Shown in pieces: positions 35,325-44,821 of a stretch of DNA of 64,000 nucleotides. The notes beneath the pieces were generated by a model that made no database searches, was not told the DNA's origin, and was given only the letters and a program-made list of their open reading frames with translations. Numbering within the stretch: the stretch's first letter is position 1; each line of letters opens with the position of its first letter. The stretch comes from Chitinasiproducens palmae (GTDB lineage Bacteria > Pseudomonadota > Gammaproteobacteria > Burkholderiales > Burkholderiaceae). The position numbers were made by a program, and so were the translations under genes. Location of the stretch: contig NZ_FNLO01000006.1 in the NCBI RefSeq assembly GCF_900095735.1, positions 248,001-312,000 on the forward strand, given 5' to 3'.

Positions 35325-36536
35325 ATGTATCAATTCAGCGAGCCGTTTCGCGATCCCACTGGCTCGCCGATTCGAGAGTTGTTCAAGTATCTCGGTGAAC
35401 CGGGCATGATCTCGGTTGCCGGAGGCTACCCGGCGAGCGATCTGTTCGATCTCGACGGCTTGCAGCATGCCGCCGCGAACGCCTGGTCGCAGCCGGCGCG
35501 CTGCCTGCAATACGGTCCCACCGACGGTCTGCCCGAACTCAAAGACGAGATCGCCCGCATCATGCGGCAGCGCGGCGTGTCGGTGACGTCGACGGAAACG
35601 ATGGTCACGACGGGCTCGCAGCAGGGCTTCGACTTGCTCCTGCGCGTGATGATCGAGCCCGGCGATGTCGTGCTCACGGAACAGCCGGCGTATCCGGCCA
35701 CGCTGCAAGCGTTGCGCATGCAGCGCGCGCGCGTGGTGACGATTCCGGTGGACGAAGATGGGCTGGACGTCGCGCGGCTGACCGCGATGCTCGAAAGCGG
35801 CGCGGCCGGGCGACCGAAACTGCTCTATACGGTGCCCACCTTCGCCAATCCGACGGGCGCCACGCTGACGCGCGAGCGTCGCGCGGCGCTGCTCGATCTG
35901 GCAATCCGGTTTGATTTTCTAATCGTCGAGGACGAACCGTACGCGGACTTGCGCTTCGCGGGTGAATTCGTGCCTTCGCTGCTGTCGCTCGCGGAACAGA
36001 TGGACGGGGCACGCGAACGGCTCGTGTACCTGGGGAGCCTTTCGAAAATCGTCGCACCGGGTCTGCGCATCGGCTGGCTGGTGGCGCCCTCGGACATCGT
36101 GCGGCGGTGTGTGGTGGCGAAGCAGACGGCTGATCTATGCAGCGCGCCCTGGCTGCAGGCGATTGGCGCCGCGTATCTGGCCGAGGGTGCACTGCAACGG
36201 CATCTGCCGCGCATCACCGGCGTCTATCAACGCAAGTGCGCGGCGCTCTGTGATGCGCTCGATGCCCAACTGGGCTCCGTCGTTCAGTTCCAGCGCCCCG
36301 AGGGCGGCATGTTCGTGTGGGCACGCATGGATGGTATCGATGCGTCGGCGTTGCTCGCGCAAGCGATACACGAGCGTGTGCTGTTCGTGCCCGGCACGGC
36401 CTTCTACGCCGACCGCGTCGATGCCAGCACCTTCCGTTTGTCGTTCGCGGCACCTGGGGTTGATGAGTTCGGCGAAGCCGTCAGCCGGCTGGCGCGCGCG
36501 CGCCAGTCGATCCAGAACGGGGCTTCGCCGCGCTGA
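35325..36536 (+). CDS. lysN: PLP-dependent aminotransferase, 2-aminoadipate transaminase-like
   Basis: This 403-residue fold-type I class I/II aminotransferase resembles LysN and related enzymes. Motifs: LQYGPTDGLPELKDEIARIM, TTGSQQGFDLLLRV, YTVPTFANPTGATL, VEDEPYADLRF, and the PLP lysine at 241 in YLGSLSKIVAPGLRIGW. It starts 24 bp after the ALDH7 gene. Context (ALDH7 and HglS) supports 2-aminoadipate to 2-oxoadipate with 2-oxoglutarate as acceptor; related enzymes also handle aromatic or branched amino acids, so specificity is inferred. Confidence 0.88.
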   Translation: MYQFSEPFRDPTGSPIRELFKYLGEPGMISVAGGYPASDLFDLDGLQHAAANAWSQPARCLQYGPTDGLPELKDEIARIMRQRGVSVTSTETMVTTGSQQGFDLLLRVMIEPGDVVLTEQPAYPATLQALRMQRARVVTIPVDEDGLDVARLTAMLESGAAGRPKLLYTVPTFANPTGATLTRERRAALLDLAIRFDFLIVEDEPYADLRFAGEFVPSLLSLAEQMDGARERLVYLGSLSKIVAPGLRIGWLVAPSDIVRRCVVAKQTADLCSAPWLQAIGAAYLAEGALQRHLPRITGVYQRKCAALCDALDAQLGSVVQFQRPEGGMFVWARMDGIDASALLAQAIHERVLFVPGTAFYADRVDASTFRLSFAAPGVDEFGEAVSRLARARQSIQNGASPR

Positions 36537-36600
36537 ACGGCGCGCCGCTTGCATCGCCAGCACGGTCGCCGCGCGTTGCGTACGGTCCAAAGGCCGCGGC

Positions 36601-37659
36601 TCAGTCGACGCCGCGCGGACGTTCAGCCAGTCGAGCGATGGCCTGCCCGATCCTGTCGCGCTCCACCCGTGCCTCGCTTTCCAACACGCCGTAGCCCACT
36701 GGGATGCGAGGCGCGCCCAACCGCGCGACACGTGCCTCGGTATGCTCGGCCACACTTGCGGCAATCTCCGCGCCGAAGCCGGACACCTGCACTGCCTCAT
36801 GCGCAACGAGTACGCGCCCGGTCTTGCGTGCCGAAGCGAATACCGCGTCCCGGTCCCACGGCCATAGCGTGCGCAGGTCGATCACTTCCACGTCGATGCC
36901 CGCGTCGCTGGCGGTTTCAGCGGCCGCCAATGCCTCGTGCACAGTGCGCGACCAGGTCACGACGGTCAGGTCGCTACCCTCCCTGCGCACGGCCGCCTTG
37001 CCCAACTCCGCTGCATCGGTGTGGGCGCCCGCAAGCGCGACTTCGCCGCGAAGGCCCCAGAGTTCCTTGTGTTCGAGATACACCACCGGATCCCGTGAGT
37101 TCAGCGCCGCGTGCAGCAGCGCGTAGTTGTCCTGTGGCGTGCTGGGCGCGACGACGGTGAGGCCTGGAATGTGGGTGAACCACGCCTCCAGGGACTGCGA
37201 ATGCTGAGCGGCTGAGCAGCCCCACAGCCCGATTGGCATGCGCGCCACCAGCGGCACGCGCCCTTGGCCGCCGAACATGAAGCGGTTCTTCGCCGCTTGG
37301 TTGACCAACTCGTCGATTGCGCACAATGCGAAGTCGATCACGCGAAGCTCCACCACCGGGCGCAATCCGGCCAGCGCCATGCCGACCGCCGCACCGACGA
37401 TGGCAGCTTCGGAGATCGGCGTGTCGATGATGCGCTCGCCGCCGAAGCGCCGGGCCAGCGGCAGTCCCGCGCTGTCCCGGTATTGTCCGAACACGCCGCC
37501 GCGTCCAAGGTCCTCGCCGAGCGCAACGACGCTCGGGTCGTCGCGCATCGCTTCTTCGAGCGCCAGCGCCGCCGCTTGCGCGTAGTTCAATGTTCGGGGC
37601 GGCGTCGCCTGCAGGGCGGTCGGCGGCGTTGCGGCTGTGGTTGCGGTTGCGATGCTCAT
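36601..37659 (-). CDS. 2-oxoacid dehydrogenase E1 component, beta subunit
   Basis: This 352-residue TPP-enzyme beta subunit is of the pyruvate/acetoin dehydrogenase type. Sequence marks: ALALEEAMRDDPSVVALGED, DTPISEAAIVGAAVGMALAG, YLEHKELWGLRGEV, and the C-terminal transketolase domain VEVIDLRTLWPWDRDAVFAS with VAHEAVQVSGFGAEI. GAGGAG lies 7 bp before ATG 37659. Its start overlaps the alpha-subunit stop. No E2 or E3 gene is in the window, so the complex must recruit them elsewhere or act with another acceptor. Confidence 0.92.
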   Translation of the reverse strand: MSIATATTAATPPTALQATPPRTLNYAQAAALALEEAMRDDPSVVALGEDLGRGGVFGQYRDSAGLPLARRFGGERIIDTPISEAAIVGAAVGMALAGLRPVVELRVIDFALCAIDELVNQAAKNRFMFGGQGRVPLVARMPIGLWGCSAAQHSQSLEAWFTHIPGLTVVAPSTPQDNYALLHAALNSRDPVVYLEHKELWGLRGEVALAGAHTDAAELGKAAVRREGSDLTVVTWSRTVHEALAAAETASDAGIDVEVIDLRTLWPWDRDAVFASARKTGRVLVAHEAVQVSGFGAEIAASVAEHTEARVARLGAPRIPVGYGVLESEARVERDRIGQAIARLAERPRGVD

Positions 37660-38657
37660 GCCCAAACTCCTCGGCCAGTATCGGCAATATCCTCGTATGC
37701 GTCGGTGCTCGGCGGGAACGGTGCGGCTTCCGCGCTGGCAAGCGCGGCGGCGATCTCCGCTTGCGCGTCGCGCTCGATGGCGTCGGCTGCCGAGCCGAAG
37801 CCCGCGGCGTCAAGTCGTGCCCGCGTCTGCTTCAGTGCGTCCCGCTCCAGTGCGGCCGCCACCTCGGCGGGATCGCGATAGGTGCCGGGATCCACCGAGA
37901 CGTGCCCCTTGTGCCTGTCGGTCACAGCATGCAGCAGGCGTGGTCCGCTGCCTTGCCTGATCGCCGCGATCAGTTCGCCGGCAACGTGGTGCACGGCTTC
38001 GACGTCATTGCCATCGACGCGCGTGGCGACGATCCCGAGCGACTGCGCGCGTGCGGCCACGCCCTCGCCGGCGGTCATTGGTGCGGTGGCGGTGGTGGCC
38101 GAGATGCGGTTGTCCTCGCAGACGAACAGGACGGGCAGGTGGTAGACGCCGGCCCAGTTCAACGCTTCGAGAAACGGGCCGCGGTTGATGGCGCCGTCGC
38201 CGAAGAAGGCGACGGAAATGTGCCCGTCGCCTTTGAGCTTCAGCGCGTGCGCGGCACCGACCGCAATCGGCAGCCCCGCCGCGACGACGCCGTTGGCGCC
38301 CAGCATGCCCACCGAAAAGTCCGCGATGTGCATCGAGCCGCCCTTGCCCTTGTTGCTGCCGGTGGCGCGCCCAAACAATTCGGCCATCATGCGGCCGACA
38401 TCCGCGCCTTTTGCGAGCGTGTGGCCATGCCCGCGATGCGTGGAAGTCAGCAGGTCCTGCGCCCGCAGGTGCGCGCAGACGCCGGCCGGCACGGCTTCCT
38501 GTCCAGTGGACAGATGCAAGGGGCCGCGAATCAGCGCGGGTTTAGCGGACGTGTCCAGTCCCCAGGCGGCAACGCCGCCCTGGCTGGCGATTTCCGCGGC
38601 GTCCTCGAACGCGCGGATGCGGACCATGGTCCGGTAGAGATCGAGCAGAGTCGTCAT
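37656..38657 (-). CDS. 2-oxoacid dehydrogenase E1 component, alpha subunit
   Basis: This 333-residue TPP-binding alpha subunit shows STHRGHGHTLAKG, GSNKGKGGSMHIAD-FSVGMLGANGVVAAGLP and the TPP/Mg motif FFGDGAINRGPFLEA ending VCEDN. It is closest in style to acetoin:DCPIP oxidoreductase alpha. Starting at MTTLLDLYRTMVRIRAFED gives the family N-terminus. It is the middle gene of DctP-E1alpha-E1beta; which oxoacid it uses is unknown. Confidence 0.92.
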   Translation of the reverse strand: MTTLLDLYRTMVRIRAFEDAAEIASQGGVAAWGLDTSAKPALIRGPLHLSTGQEAVPAGVCAHLRAQDLLTSTHRGHGHTLAKGADVGRMMAELFGRATGSNKGKGGSMHIADFSVGMLGANGVVAAGLPIAVGAAHALKLKGDGHISVAFFGDGAINRGPFLEALNWAGVYHLPVLFVCEDNRISATTATAPMTAGEGVAARAQSLGIVATRVDGNDVEAVHHVAGELIAAIRQGSGPRLLHAVTDRHKGHVSVDPGTYRDPAEVAAALERDALKQTRARLDAAGFGSAADAIERDAQAEIAAALASAEAAPFPPSTDAYEDIADTGRGVWA

Positions 38658-38685
38658 GAGGATGAGAGCTAGGGGCAGACGGGCT

Positions 38686-39711
38686 TCAGACGAGCTTGCC
38701 GGCGTACGCTTCGAGCAACGCCCACGCATCGGCGCCGAACTTCTCCTGCCACTTCGGGTAAAAGCCGGCGCTGCGCAACGCCTGCCGGAACGGCTGCGGG
38801 TCGGGCGTGTTGAACACCAGGCCCTTGCCGGCCAGTTCGCCGCGCAGCGACTGGTTGAGCCCGGCGACGTCCTGCCGCTCAAGCAGCGCGGCGTCGTTGA
38901 ATGCCCGTTCCGCAATCTGTCGCAATTCGGCGGGCAGGCGATCCCATGCACGCGGATTGGCCAGCAGCCAGAGGCCATCCCACATGTGATTCGTCAGCGA
39001 GCAGAACTTCTGCACCTCGAAGAGCTTCGCCGTGGCGATGATCGACAGCGGATTTTCCTCGCCATCGGCGATGCGTGTCTGCAGCGCCGAGTACAGTTCG
39101 CTGAAATTGATCGTTGTCGGACTGCCGCCAAAGCTCTGGAACAGCGAGGTCCACAGGGCACCCGGCGGCACCCGGATCTTCAATCCCTTCAGGTCGGCGG
39201 GCGTCTGCACCGGCCGCGCGCTGGTCGTGATCTGGCGGTAGCCGATGTCCCAGACGCGCGAAAACGCGTAGAGGCCGCGCTTGCGGATTTCTTCCCGAAC
39301 ATGGGCGCCGAGCTTGCCGTCGGTCGCCGCCCATACAGTGTCGTAGTCCTTGAACGCAAAGCCCACGCCGGTAATCGACGAGACCGGCACCAGGGTCGAG
39401 AGCGTCACCGCCGACAGCGCCTGCAGCTCGACCGCGCCTGCCCGCGTCTGGCTCAGGACATCGACGTCGCTGCCCAGTTGGTTGTTGGGGAAGATCTGGA
39501 TGTCGAGCTGGCCGCGGCTTTCGTCGCGGATACGCTCGACGGCGGCGCGGGCACGCAGGTTGAACGGATGATCCGGGGCGACATTGTTCGAGAGTTTGTA
39601 TCGGAACGGTGCGGCGGCGCGCGCCGGACGCGACAACAGGGTGGCGGGCAGTGCGGCGGCGCTGGCGGCCGCCGTGGCGGTGGTGAGAAAGCGTCTGCGA
39701 GTGAGTGACAT
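38686..39711 (-). CDS. TRAP transporter solute-binding protein (DctP family), orphan
   Basis: This 341-residue periplasmic receptor of TRAP carboxylate transporters begins with a Tat-like signal MSLTRRRFLTTATAAASAAA. Family marks: LGSDVDVLSQTRAGAVELQA, PADLKGLKIRVPPGALWTSL, GGSPTTINFSELYSALQTRI-ADGEENPL. The DctQ and DctM membrane subunits are not in the window. It is the first gene of the E1 operon, 28 bp before the alpha subunit, so its ligand is probably the carboxylate that becomes the E1 substrate (inference). Confidence 0.92.
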   Translation of the reverse strand: MSLTRRRFLTTATAAASAAALPATLLSRPARAAAPFRYKLSNNVAPDHPFNLRARAAVERIRDESRGQLDIQIFPNNQLGSDVDVLSQTRAGAVELQALSAVTLSTLVPVSSITGVGFAFKDYDTVWAATDGKLGAHVREEIRKRGLYAFSRVWDIGYRQITTSARPVQTPADLKGLKIRVPPGALWTSLFQSFGGSPTTINFSELYSALQTRIADGEENPLSIIATAKLFEVQKFCSLTNHMWDGLWLLANPRAWDRLPAELRQIAERAFNDAALLERQDVAGLNQSLRGELAGKGLVFNTPDPQPFRQALRSAGFYPKWQEKFGADAWALLEAYAGKLV

Positions 39712-39827
39712 GTTGGACCGTGCGCGAGAATGTCGGCCCCCGGCCGACCCGTATGCGCCAGCCTGCCGGCCGGTTGCTGCGGCGTGGAAGGCAGACGACG
39801 GCGTAGCGTAAAGCGCTGCCGGAGGGT

Positions 39828-39853
39828 CCTCAACCAAGCAATTCCGCATTGCT
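39828..39853 (-). promoter_or_regulatory. Inverted repeat and partial shared motif upstream of dctP-E1 operon
   Basis: A perfect 7-5-7 inverted repeat AAGCAAT-TCCGC-ATTGCTT spans 39835-39853, about 125 bp before the DctP start. The overlapping 39828-39842 matches 11 of 15 bases of the element found at 42856 and 58084 (AACCAAG and AATT conserved). It is a likely operator; the protein binding it is unknown. Confidence 0.45.
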
Positions 39854-39938
39854 TAGTGTCGATTGCGCTATCGCGCTAATGCGTTGGTACACAGCGGCGC
39901 GCGGCCTCGCGACGTGGACGGGTGCGCCGCCGCCGGCT

Positions 39939-40757
39939 TCAAACGACGAAAGCAGGTCCCAAACCGGCGAGCAGTGCCTCGCGTATCGGCGCAAGCGACG
40001 CGTCGTAACGATCGCGCGGATGGGCCGGCAGGCGCCACTCTTGGGCGATGCACCCGCCCACTGCCGACGCTTGCGTGCGCGCTTCGATGCCCGCGACCCT
40101 GCCGGAACTGCCAATCTGGTCATCCGGCGCGGCGGTTGCCATCAACAGGATGCGGTCGGAGAGGTAGAGGGCTTCGTCCAGGTCATGAGTCACCAGGATC
40201 GCCGCCGAGCGATGCGCGCGCGCGACCCGCAGGAGCAGCGCCTGCAGTTTGAGGCGCGTCATTGCATCGACTGCACTGAACGGTTCGTCGAGCAGCAGGA
40301 AGGGCGGGTTGGCGAACAGGCCGCGCGCGATCGCCACGCGTTGTGCCATGCCGCCAGAGAGTGTGCGCGGCAAGGCATCGCCGATGCCCGGCAGGCCAAC
40401 CTCGTCGAGCAGCGAGGCGACCCGGGTGGCCGTCGCACCACGCACGCCGCTGGTACGCAGCGGGAATGAGACGTTGTCGGTGACGCGCAGCCACGGCAGC
40501 AGCCGAGGTTCCTGAAAGACGACGCCTACGCGCGACGACGGGCCGTCCAGGCGCGTGCCTTCGAGGCGGATGCTGCCGCGATAATCCGCGTCGAGTCCGG
40601 CAAGGATGCGGAGCAGCGTGGTCTTGCCGCAACCGCTGGGCCCGACCAGACTGACGATCTCGCCCGCCTGCATCGTGAAACGCAGGCGACCCAGCACGGT
40701 CCGGTCGCCGTACCGCTTTTCATCGATGCGTACGTCGAGGAGCGCGGCTTCCGTCAT
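39939..40757 (-). CDS. ssuB: Aliphatic sulfonate-type ABC transporter ATP-binding protein
   Basis: This 272-residue ATPase of the SsuB/TauB branch has Walker A GPSGCGKTT, VGVVFQEPRLLPWLRVTDNV, signature TLSGGMAQRVAIARGL, Walker B FLLLDEPFSAVDA and ILVTHDLDEAL. The start at 40757 overlaps the permease stop as ATGA; upstream in-frame sequence belongs to the permease. It is the last gene of the SsuA-permease-ATPase unit. Confidence 0.9.
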   Translation of the reverse strand: MTEAALLDVRIDEKRYGDRTVLGRLRFTMQAGEIVSLVGPSGCGKTTLLRILAGLDADYRGSIRLEGTRLDGPSSRVGVVFQEPRLLPWLRVTDNVSFPLRTSGVRGATATRVASLLDEVGLPGIGDALPRTLSGGMAQRVAIARGLFANPPFLLLDEPFSAVDAMTRLKLQALLLRVARAHRSAAILVTHDLDEALYLSDRILLMATAAPDDQIGSSGRVAGIEARTQASAVGGCIAQEWRLPAHPRDRYDASLAPIREALLAGLGPAFVV

Positions 40758-41680
40758 GACGAATGCCTCCGATTGGGCGGCGAGGTGCGTTGCGAACGCC
40801 CGCTCGCGGGTGTCTCGTCGCGCCAGGCGAGCAGGCGTTGTTCGAGCCACTTCATCACGCTGTCGCTGATCTTGCCCAGCACGGCCAGCAAGAAGATGGC
40901 GCCGAAGACCAGGTCGAGGCGGCCCGTTTCACGCCCGTCGCTGAGCAGGTAGCCCAGGCCGCGCGTGGTGGCGATGAGTTCGGCCGCGACCATGAACATC
41001 CACGCCAGGCTGAGCCCCGTGCGCAGGCCGGTCAATACCTGCGGCAAAGCCGCGGGCAGCAGGATGCGCATGAACAGGGCCAACGGCGACAGACGATGCA
41101 CCCGTCCCAATTCGACGAGCTTGCGGTCGACGCCGCGGATTCCTGCCAGCACGCTCAATTGCACGGGAAAGAACGCGCCGATCGCGGTCAGCGCGATCTT
41201 CGGTCCTTCGTCGATGCCCAGCCACAGCAGCAGCACCGGCACCCAGGCCAGCGACGGGACGGCGCGCAACGCCTGGAAAGTCGGATCGAGCAATGCCTCG
41301 ACCTTGCGGCTGAGCGCCATGGCCCCGCCGAGCACGATGCCGAGCACGGCGCCGATCGCGAAGCCGCCCAGCACGCGGGACGTGCTCGCGCCGACATGGC
41401 GCAACAGCCTTGTGGCGCCCAGCTCGGCGAGACTGCCGGCCACCGCCGATGGGGCCGGCAGGAGATTGGGCGGCGCCAGTCCGGAGCGCGCCGCCGCTTC
41501 GAGCAGCAGCAACAGCCCCAACGGGAACAGATAGCCGGCCAGGCGCCATTGTGCAATGCGGTTGCGGGGCCACCAGCGAAGCCGCGTGCGAACCTTCGCA
41601 GCGCTGCATGCCTCGCAGGCGGATTCACGCGACGTCACCGTGCGAGGCTCCTGCACGCGCGCGCCCATTTCAGCCACCAT
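40754..41680 (-). CDS. ssuC: Aliphatic sulfonate-type ABC transporter permease
   Basis: This 308-residue inner-membrane permease has an SsuC-like arrangement: segment LAGYLFPLGLLLLLEAAARS, LLPAPSAVAGSLAEL, LGGFAIGAVLGIVLGGAMAL, AVPSLAWVPVLLLWLGIDEG, and the EAA loop LVELGRVHRLSPLALFMRIL-LPAALPQVLTGLRTGLSLAW. It overlaps the binding-protein gene by 11 bp and the ATPase by 4 bp. Confidence 0.91.
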   Translation of the reverse strand: MVAEMGARVQEPRTVTSRESACEACSAAKVRTRLRWWPRNRIAQWRLAGYLFPLGLLLLLEAAARSGLAPPNLLPAPSAVAGSLAELGATRLLRHVGASTSRVLGGFAIGAVLGIVLGGAMALSRKVEALLDPTFQALRAVPSLAWVPVLLLWLGIDEGPKIALTAIGAFFPVQLSVLAGIRGVDRKLVELGRVHRLSPLALFMRILLPAALPQVLTGLRTGLSLAWMFMVAAELIATTRGLGYLLSDGRETGRLDLVFGAIFLLAVLGKISDSVMKWLEQRLLAWRDETPASGRSQRTSPPNRRHSS

Positions 41681-42803
41681 GGGCGCCGCGTGGCGCGAAC
41701 TGCGTGTCGATCAAGCCATCGATGATCTTCTTCAGATCGGTGCCGGGCTTCACAAGGCGTTCCTGCAGCAGGATCGGCGCGGCGGCCTGCAGCGCATCGA
41801 CCTGCTGCCGGCCGGGCCACGGCTGGCTGAAATCGTTACGGCTCAGTTGCAGCTTCGCGACCGGCAGGGAGACCTTCGATTCTTCCGCGATGATGCGGGC
41901 CGTCTCGTCCGGGTGCGACGCGATCCACGCCCGCGCCTTCTCGTAGACGGCAAGTACCTTGCGCAGCGTTTCCGGATGGTCCCGGATGAAGTCCTCGCGT
42001 ACGTCGAGCAGGCCGTAGGTGTTGTAGGCGACATTGCGGTACAGCAGGCGTGCGCCGTCGTCGACTTCGGCGGCGGCCATGTGCGGGTCGAGCCCGGCCC
42101 AGGCGTCGACCTGCCCCTGGCGCAGCGCAATGCGGCCGTCCGGATGTTGGAGATTGACAACCGAGACGTCGTCCCGCGCCAGGCCGGCTTCATGCAGCGC
42201 GCGCAACGTGAACAGGAACGGGTCGGTGCCTTGCGTGGCGGCAATCTTCTTGCCTTTCAGGTCGGCGACGCTGCGATAGGGCGCATCCTTGCGGACCACC
42301 AGGGCGGTCCACTCCGGCCGCGAGAATACATAGACGGCGCGGATCGGATTGCCGTTGGCCTTCGCAAGCACTGCCGCCAGGCCCGCGCTGGAGCCGATAT
42401 CGATCGCGCCGCTGTTCAGGTATTCAAGCGCACGATTGCTGCCTAGGCTCAGCACCCAGCGGACCTGAGTCTTGTCGGCCGCAACCTCCTGCTCCAGCCA
42501 GCCCTGACGTTTGATGACCAGACTTTCGGGCGAATAGTAGGCGTAATCCAGCCGCAGTTCGGTGGCCGGCGCGGCCTGGGAGGCGCCGCTGAACAGCGCG
42601 AGGGTGGCCAGTACTGCGCCATGCACGCCCGCGCGGAGCCGTCGAGCCAGGCCGGGTCGCGTCGCCGGTGCGGCCGCGCGCGTGCGCGGCGCCGAGAAGA
42701 GGGTCGGCGACACGTCGCGTCGTGACGGCACCGCCGCGCCGTACATGGCGGGTGCCGGGGCAACGAACGAAGTGAAGGCGGGCGCGTGGAGACGAGCAGA
42801 CAT
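41670..42803 (-). CDS. ssuA: Aliphatic sulfonate ABC transporter substrate-binding protein
   Basis: This SsuA-type periplasmic receptor (377 aa from the chosen ATG) has a signal core VHGAVLATLALFSGASQA that is preceded by an unusually long n-region of about 70 residues, so a more internal start is possible. The mature part: LRLDYAYYSPESLVIKRQGW, WVLSLGSNRALEYLNSGAID, FSRPEWTALVVRKDAPYRSV, KIAATQGTDPFLFTLRALHE. It heads the unit; the GCTAACCA element lies about 53 bp upstream. Confidence 0.9.
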   Translation of the reverse strand: MSARLHAPAFTSFVAPAPAMYGAAVPSRRDVSPTLFSAPRTRAAAPATRPGLARRLRAGVHGAVLATLALFSGASQAAPATELRLDYAYYSPESLVIKRQGWLEQEVAADKTQVRWVLSLGSNRALEYLNSGAIDIGSSAGLAAVLAKANGNPIRAVYVFSRPEWTALVVRKDAPYRSVADLKGKKIAATQGTDPFLFTLRALHEAGLARDDVSVVNLQHPDGRIALRQGQVDAWAGLDPHMAAAEVDDGARLLYRNVAYNTYGLLDVREDFIRDHPETLRKVLAVYEKARAWIASHPDETARIIAEESKVSLPVAKLQLSRNDFSQPWPGRQQVDALQAAAPILLQERLVKPGTDLKKIIDGLIDTQFAPRGAHGG

Positions 42804-42855
42804 CGGTTTTCCAGGAGATGGACCAGCCAGCAAGTTAGCGCAACGACGGGTGGCG

Positions 42856-42870
42856 GCTAACCAAGAAATT
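42856..42870 (-). promoter_or_regulatory. Shared 15-bp element upstream of the ssuA-like gene
   Basis: The plus-strand sequence GCTAACCAAGAAATT is identical at 13 of 15 positions to 58084-58098, ahead of another sulfur-metabolism gene on the same strand. A TTAGC at 42835-42839 forms an inverted repeat with its GCTAA (16-bp gap). It is a candidate operator for a sulfur-starvation regulator (CysB/SsuR class by analogy). Confidence 0.5.
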
Positions 42871-42935
42871 GTCAGATCCAAAGTCGCGATGCGTGCAAGC
42901 CTCGGCAGGCGCGACCGAGGCGTTTTCCGTGCGCG

Positions 42936-43883
42936 TCAATGACGCCCCTTCCAGGGCAGCAGGCGCCGTTCGAGCCAGCGCATCAGCAGGTCGAAGCTCC
43001 ATGCGATCAGTCCGATCAGGATGATGCCCATCACGACGACATCGGTGCGCAGGAAGCTCGACGCGTTCAGCACCATCTGACCCAGTCCGGCGGTTGCCGC
43101 GACCATTTCGGCTGCGACAAGCGTCGTCCATCCGAAACCGATCGCGATGCGCAGGCCAGTCAGGATTTCGGGCAGGGCGGCGGGCAGCACGACGTGCCGG
43201 ATCATCTGTGCGGGCGTTGCACCGAGCGAATAGACGGCGCGGATCTGTTCCACGCTCGCCGCCCGGGTGCCGGCGCGAGCGGCCATCGCGATCGGCGCGA
43301 AGCAGGCGAGGAAGATCACGACCACCTTGCTGGCCTCGTCGATGCCGAACCAGATCACTACCAGCGGCAGGTAGGCGAGGGGCGGCAACGGACGGTAGAA
43401 CTCGAGCACTGGATCGAGCAGGCCGCGCGCCAGCCGATTCACGCCCATCAGCAGGCCGACCGGCACGCCCAGCAGCACGGCGGCCGCGAACGCGCCGAAC
43501 ACGCGCGCGGCGCTCCACGCGAAGTGTTCGGACAGTGGCAGGCCACCCTGGATGCGGCCCTGCCACGCATCCACGAATGCCCGCCAGACCGCGGCCGGGG
43601 ACGGCAGGAACAGCGGCGGGATCCAGCCACCGCGCGTCGTCTGCCACCAGAGCAACGCAAGCGCGACCGTGGCGGCAATGCTCAAGAAAACGGTCGACCC
43701 CTGACCGGGCAGGCCGAGCTCGGTGCTGCTCCCGCGCAAGGCCCGGCGTCGCTGGCGTGGTGGCTTCTCGGCACGGCTCGGGTGTGGCGCCGACGCGCCC
43801 GGTGCGACGTCGGTATTCCGAGCGGGGCAGTCGCTTGCGCGGCTGTCGTCGTTGGCCTCGGGGTAGGGCGAAGGCGTGGTCAT
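42936..43883 (-). CDS. tauC: Taurine-type ABC transporter permease
   Basis: This 315-residue permease has a charged N-terminus of about 60 residues followed by [60 protein letters not shown], and the EAA loop [39 protein letters not shown] is typical of TauC. Its ATG overlaps the ATPase stop by 4 bp. Confidence 0.92.
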   Translation of the reverse strand: MTTPSPYPEANDDSRASDCPARNTDVAPGASAPHPSRAEKPPRQRRRALRGSSTELGLPGQGSTVFLSIAATVALALLWWQTTRGGWIPPLFLPSPAAVWRAFVDAWQGRIQGGLPLSEHFAWSAARVFGAFAAAVLLGVPVGLLMGVNRLARGLLDPVLEFYRPLPPLAYLPLVVIWFGIDEASKVVVIFLACFAPIAMAARAGTRAASVEQIRAVYSLGATPAQMIRHVVLPAALPEILTGLRIAIGFGWTTLVAAEMVAATAGLGQMVLNASSFLRTDVVVMGIILIGLIAWSFDLLMRWLERRLLPWKGRH

Positions 43884-44821
43884 GCTGACAATGGCGTAGT
43901 TGCGACGCTGGTTGCGGCGCGGCTGGCGGGATCGGCCGCGACATTGAACTCGCTAGCGCCGTCCCTACCGCCCTCCCGATCGGCCGCGCTGTCGTACCTT
44001 GCGGCGGATGCGTGCCGAGTGTCGTGTGCCGGTTTCGACTCGGCGTCGATCTGCGCATCGGCCCCGCGCAGATGCTGCAGCAAGCGCTCGCGCCAGGCGA
44101 TGAAGTCGGGTGCGGACTTCACGGCGCGCGCGTCGCGCGTGCTCAGGAACCGTTGCGAGAACGGCAGCGCATGGCTTTGCGCGATGCGGCCGGGCGTCGG
44201 CAGCATCAACACGATGCGCGTTGCGAGAAACAGGGCTTCCTCGACGTCGTGCGTGATGAAGAACACGGTCTTGCGCGTCCGCGCCCAGAGTTCGAGCACC
44301 AGCTCCTGCATCGTTTCACGCGTCAACGCGTCGAGCGCGCCCATCGGTTCGTCCATCAGGAGCACGCGTGGATCGCTGGCAAGCGCGCGTGCGATCCCGA
44401 CGCGCTGCTGCATGCCACCGGATAGCGTATACACCGGTGCCAGCGCGTGATCGGCAAGACCGACCGCCGCGATGAGGTCGTGTGCCAGGGACAGTCGCTC
44501 GCGTCGCGACATGCCTTGCAGCCGGGGTCCAAGCGCCACGTTGTCGCGCACGTTCAGCCAGGGCAGCAGCGCGTGCCGCTGGAACACCACGCCCCGTTCG
44601 GCGCCCGGGCCTTGCACGGCTTGACCGTCCAGCAGGATCTGCCCGGCGCTCGGTGTCACAAAGCCCGCAAGGCAGTTCAACAGCGTGGTCTTGCCGCAAC
44701 CCGACGCGCCGAGCGCGACGACGAATTCGCCGCCGCCAAGGGTCAGATCGACCGACTGCAGCGCATCGCGCGACGCACCGGCGTAGCGGACCGTCAGGCC
44801 GCGCACTTGCAGTTCGCTCAC
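43880..44821 (-). CDS. tauB: Taurine-type ABC transporter ATP-binding protein
   Basis: This 313-residue ATPase has Walker [30 protein letters not shown], signature [16 protein letters not shown], Walker [14 protein letters not shown] and [11 protein letters not shown], all TauB-like. The GTG start at 44821 overlaps the TauA stop as GTGA; the frame is open far upstream but that is antiphase TauA sequence. A roughly 45-residue polar C-terminal tail after HLRGADAQ is extra relative to TauB. Confidence 0.92.
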   Translation of the reverse strand: MSELQVRGLTVRYAGASRDALQSVDLTLGGGEFVVALGASGCGKTTLLNCLAGFVTPSAGQILLDGQAVQGPGAERGVVFQRHALLPWLNVRDNVALGPRLQGMSRRERLSLAHDLIAAVGLADHALAPVYTLSGGMQQRVGIARALASDPRVLLMDEPMGALDALTRETMQELVLELWARTRKTVFFITHDVEEALFLATRIVLMLPTPGRIAQSHALPFSQRFLSTRDARAVKSAPDFIAWRERLLQHLRGADAQIDAESKPAHDTRHASAARYDSAADREGGRDGASEFNVAADPASRAATSVATTPLSA

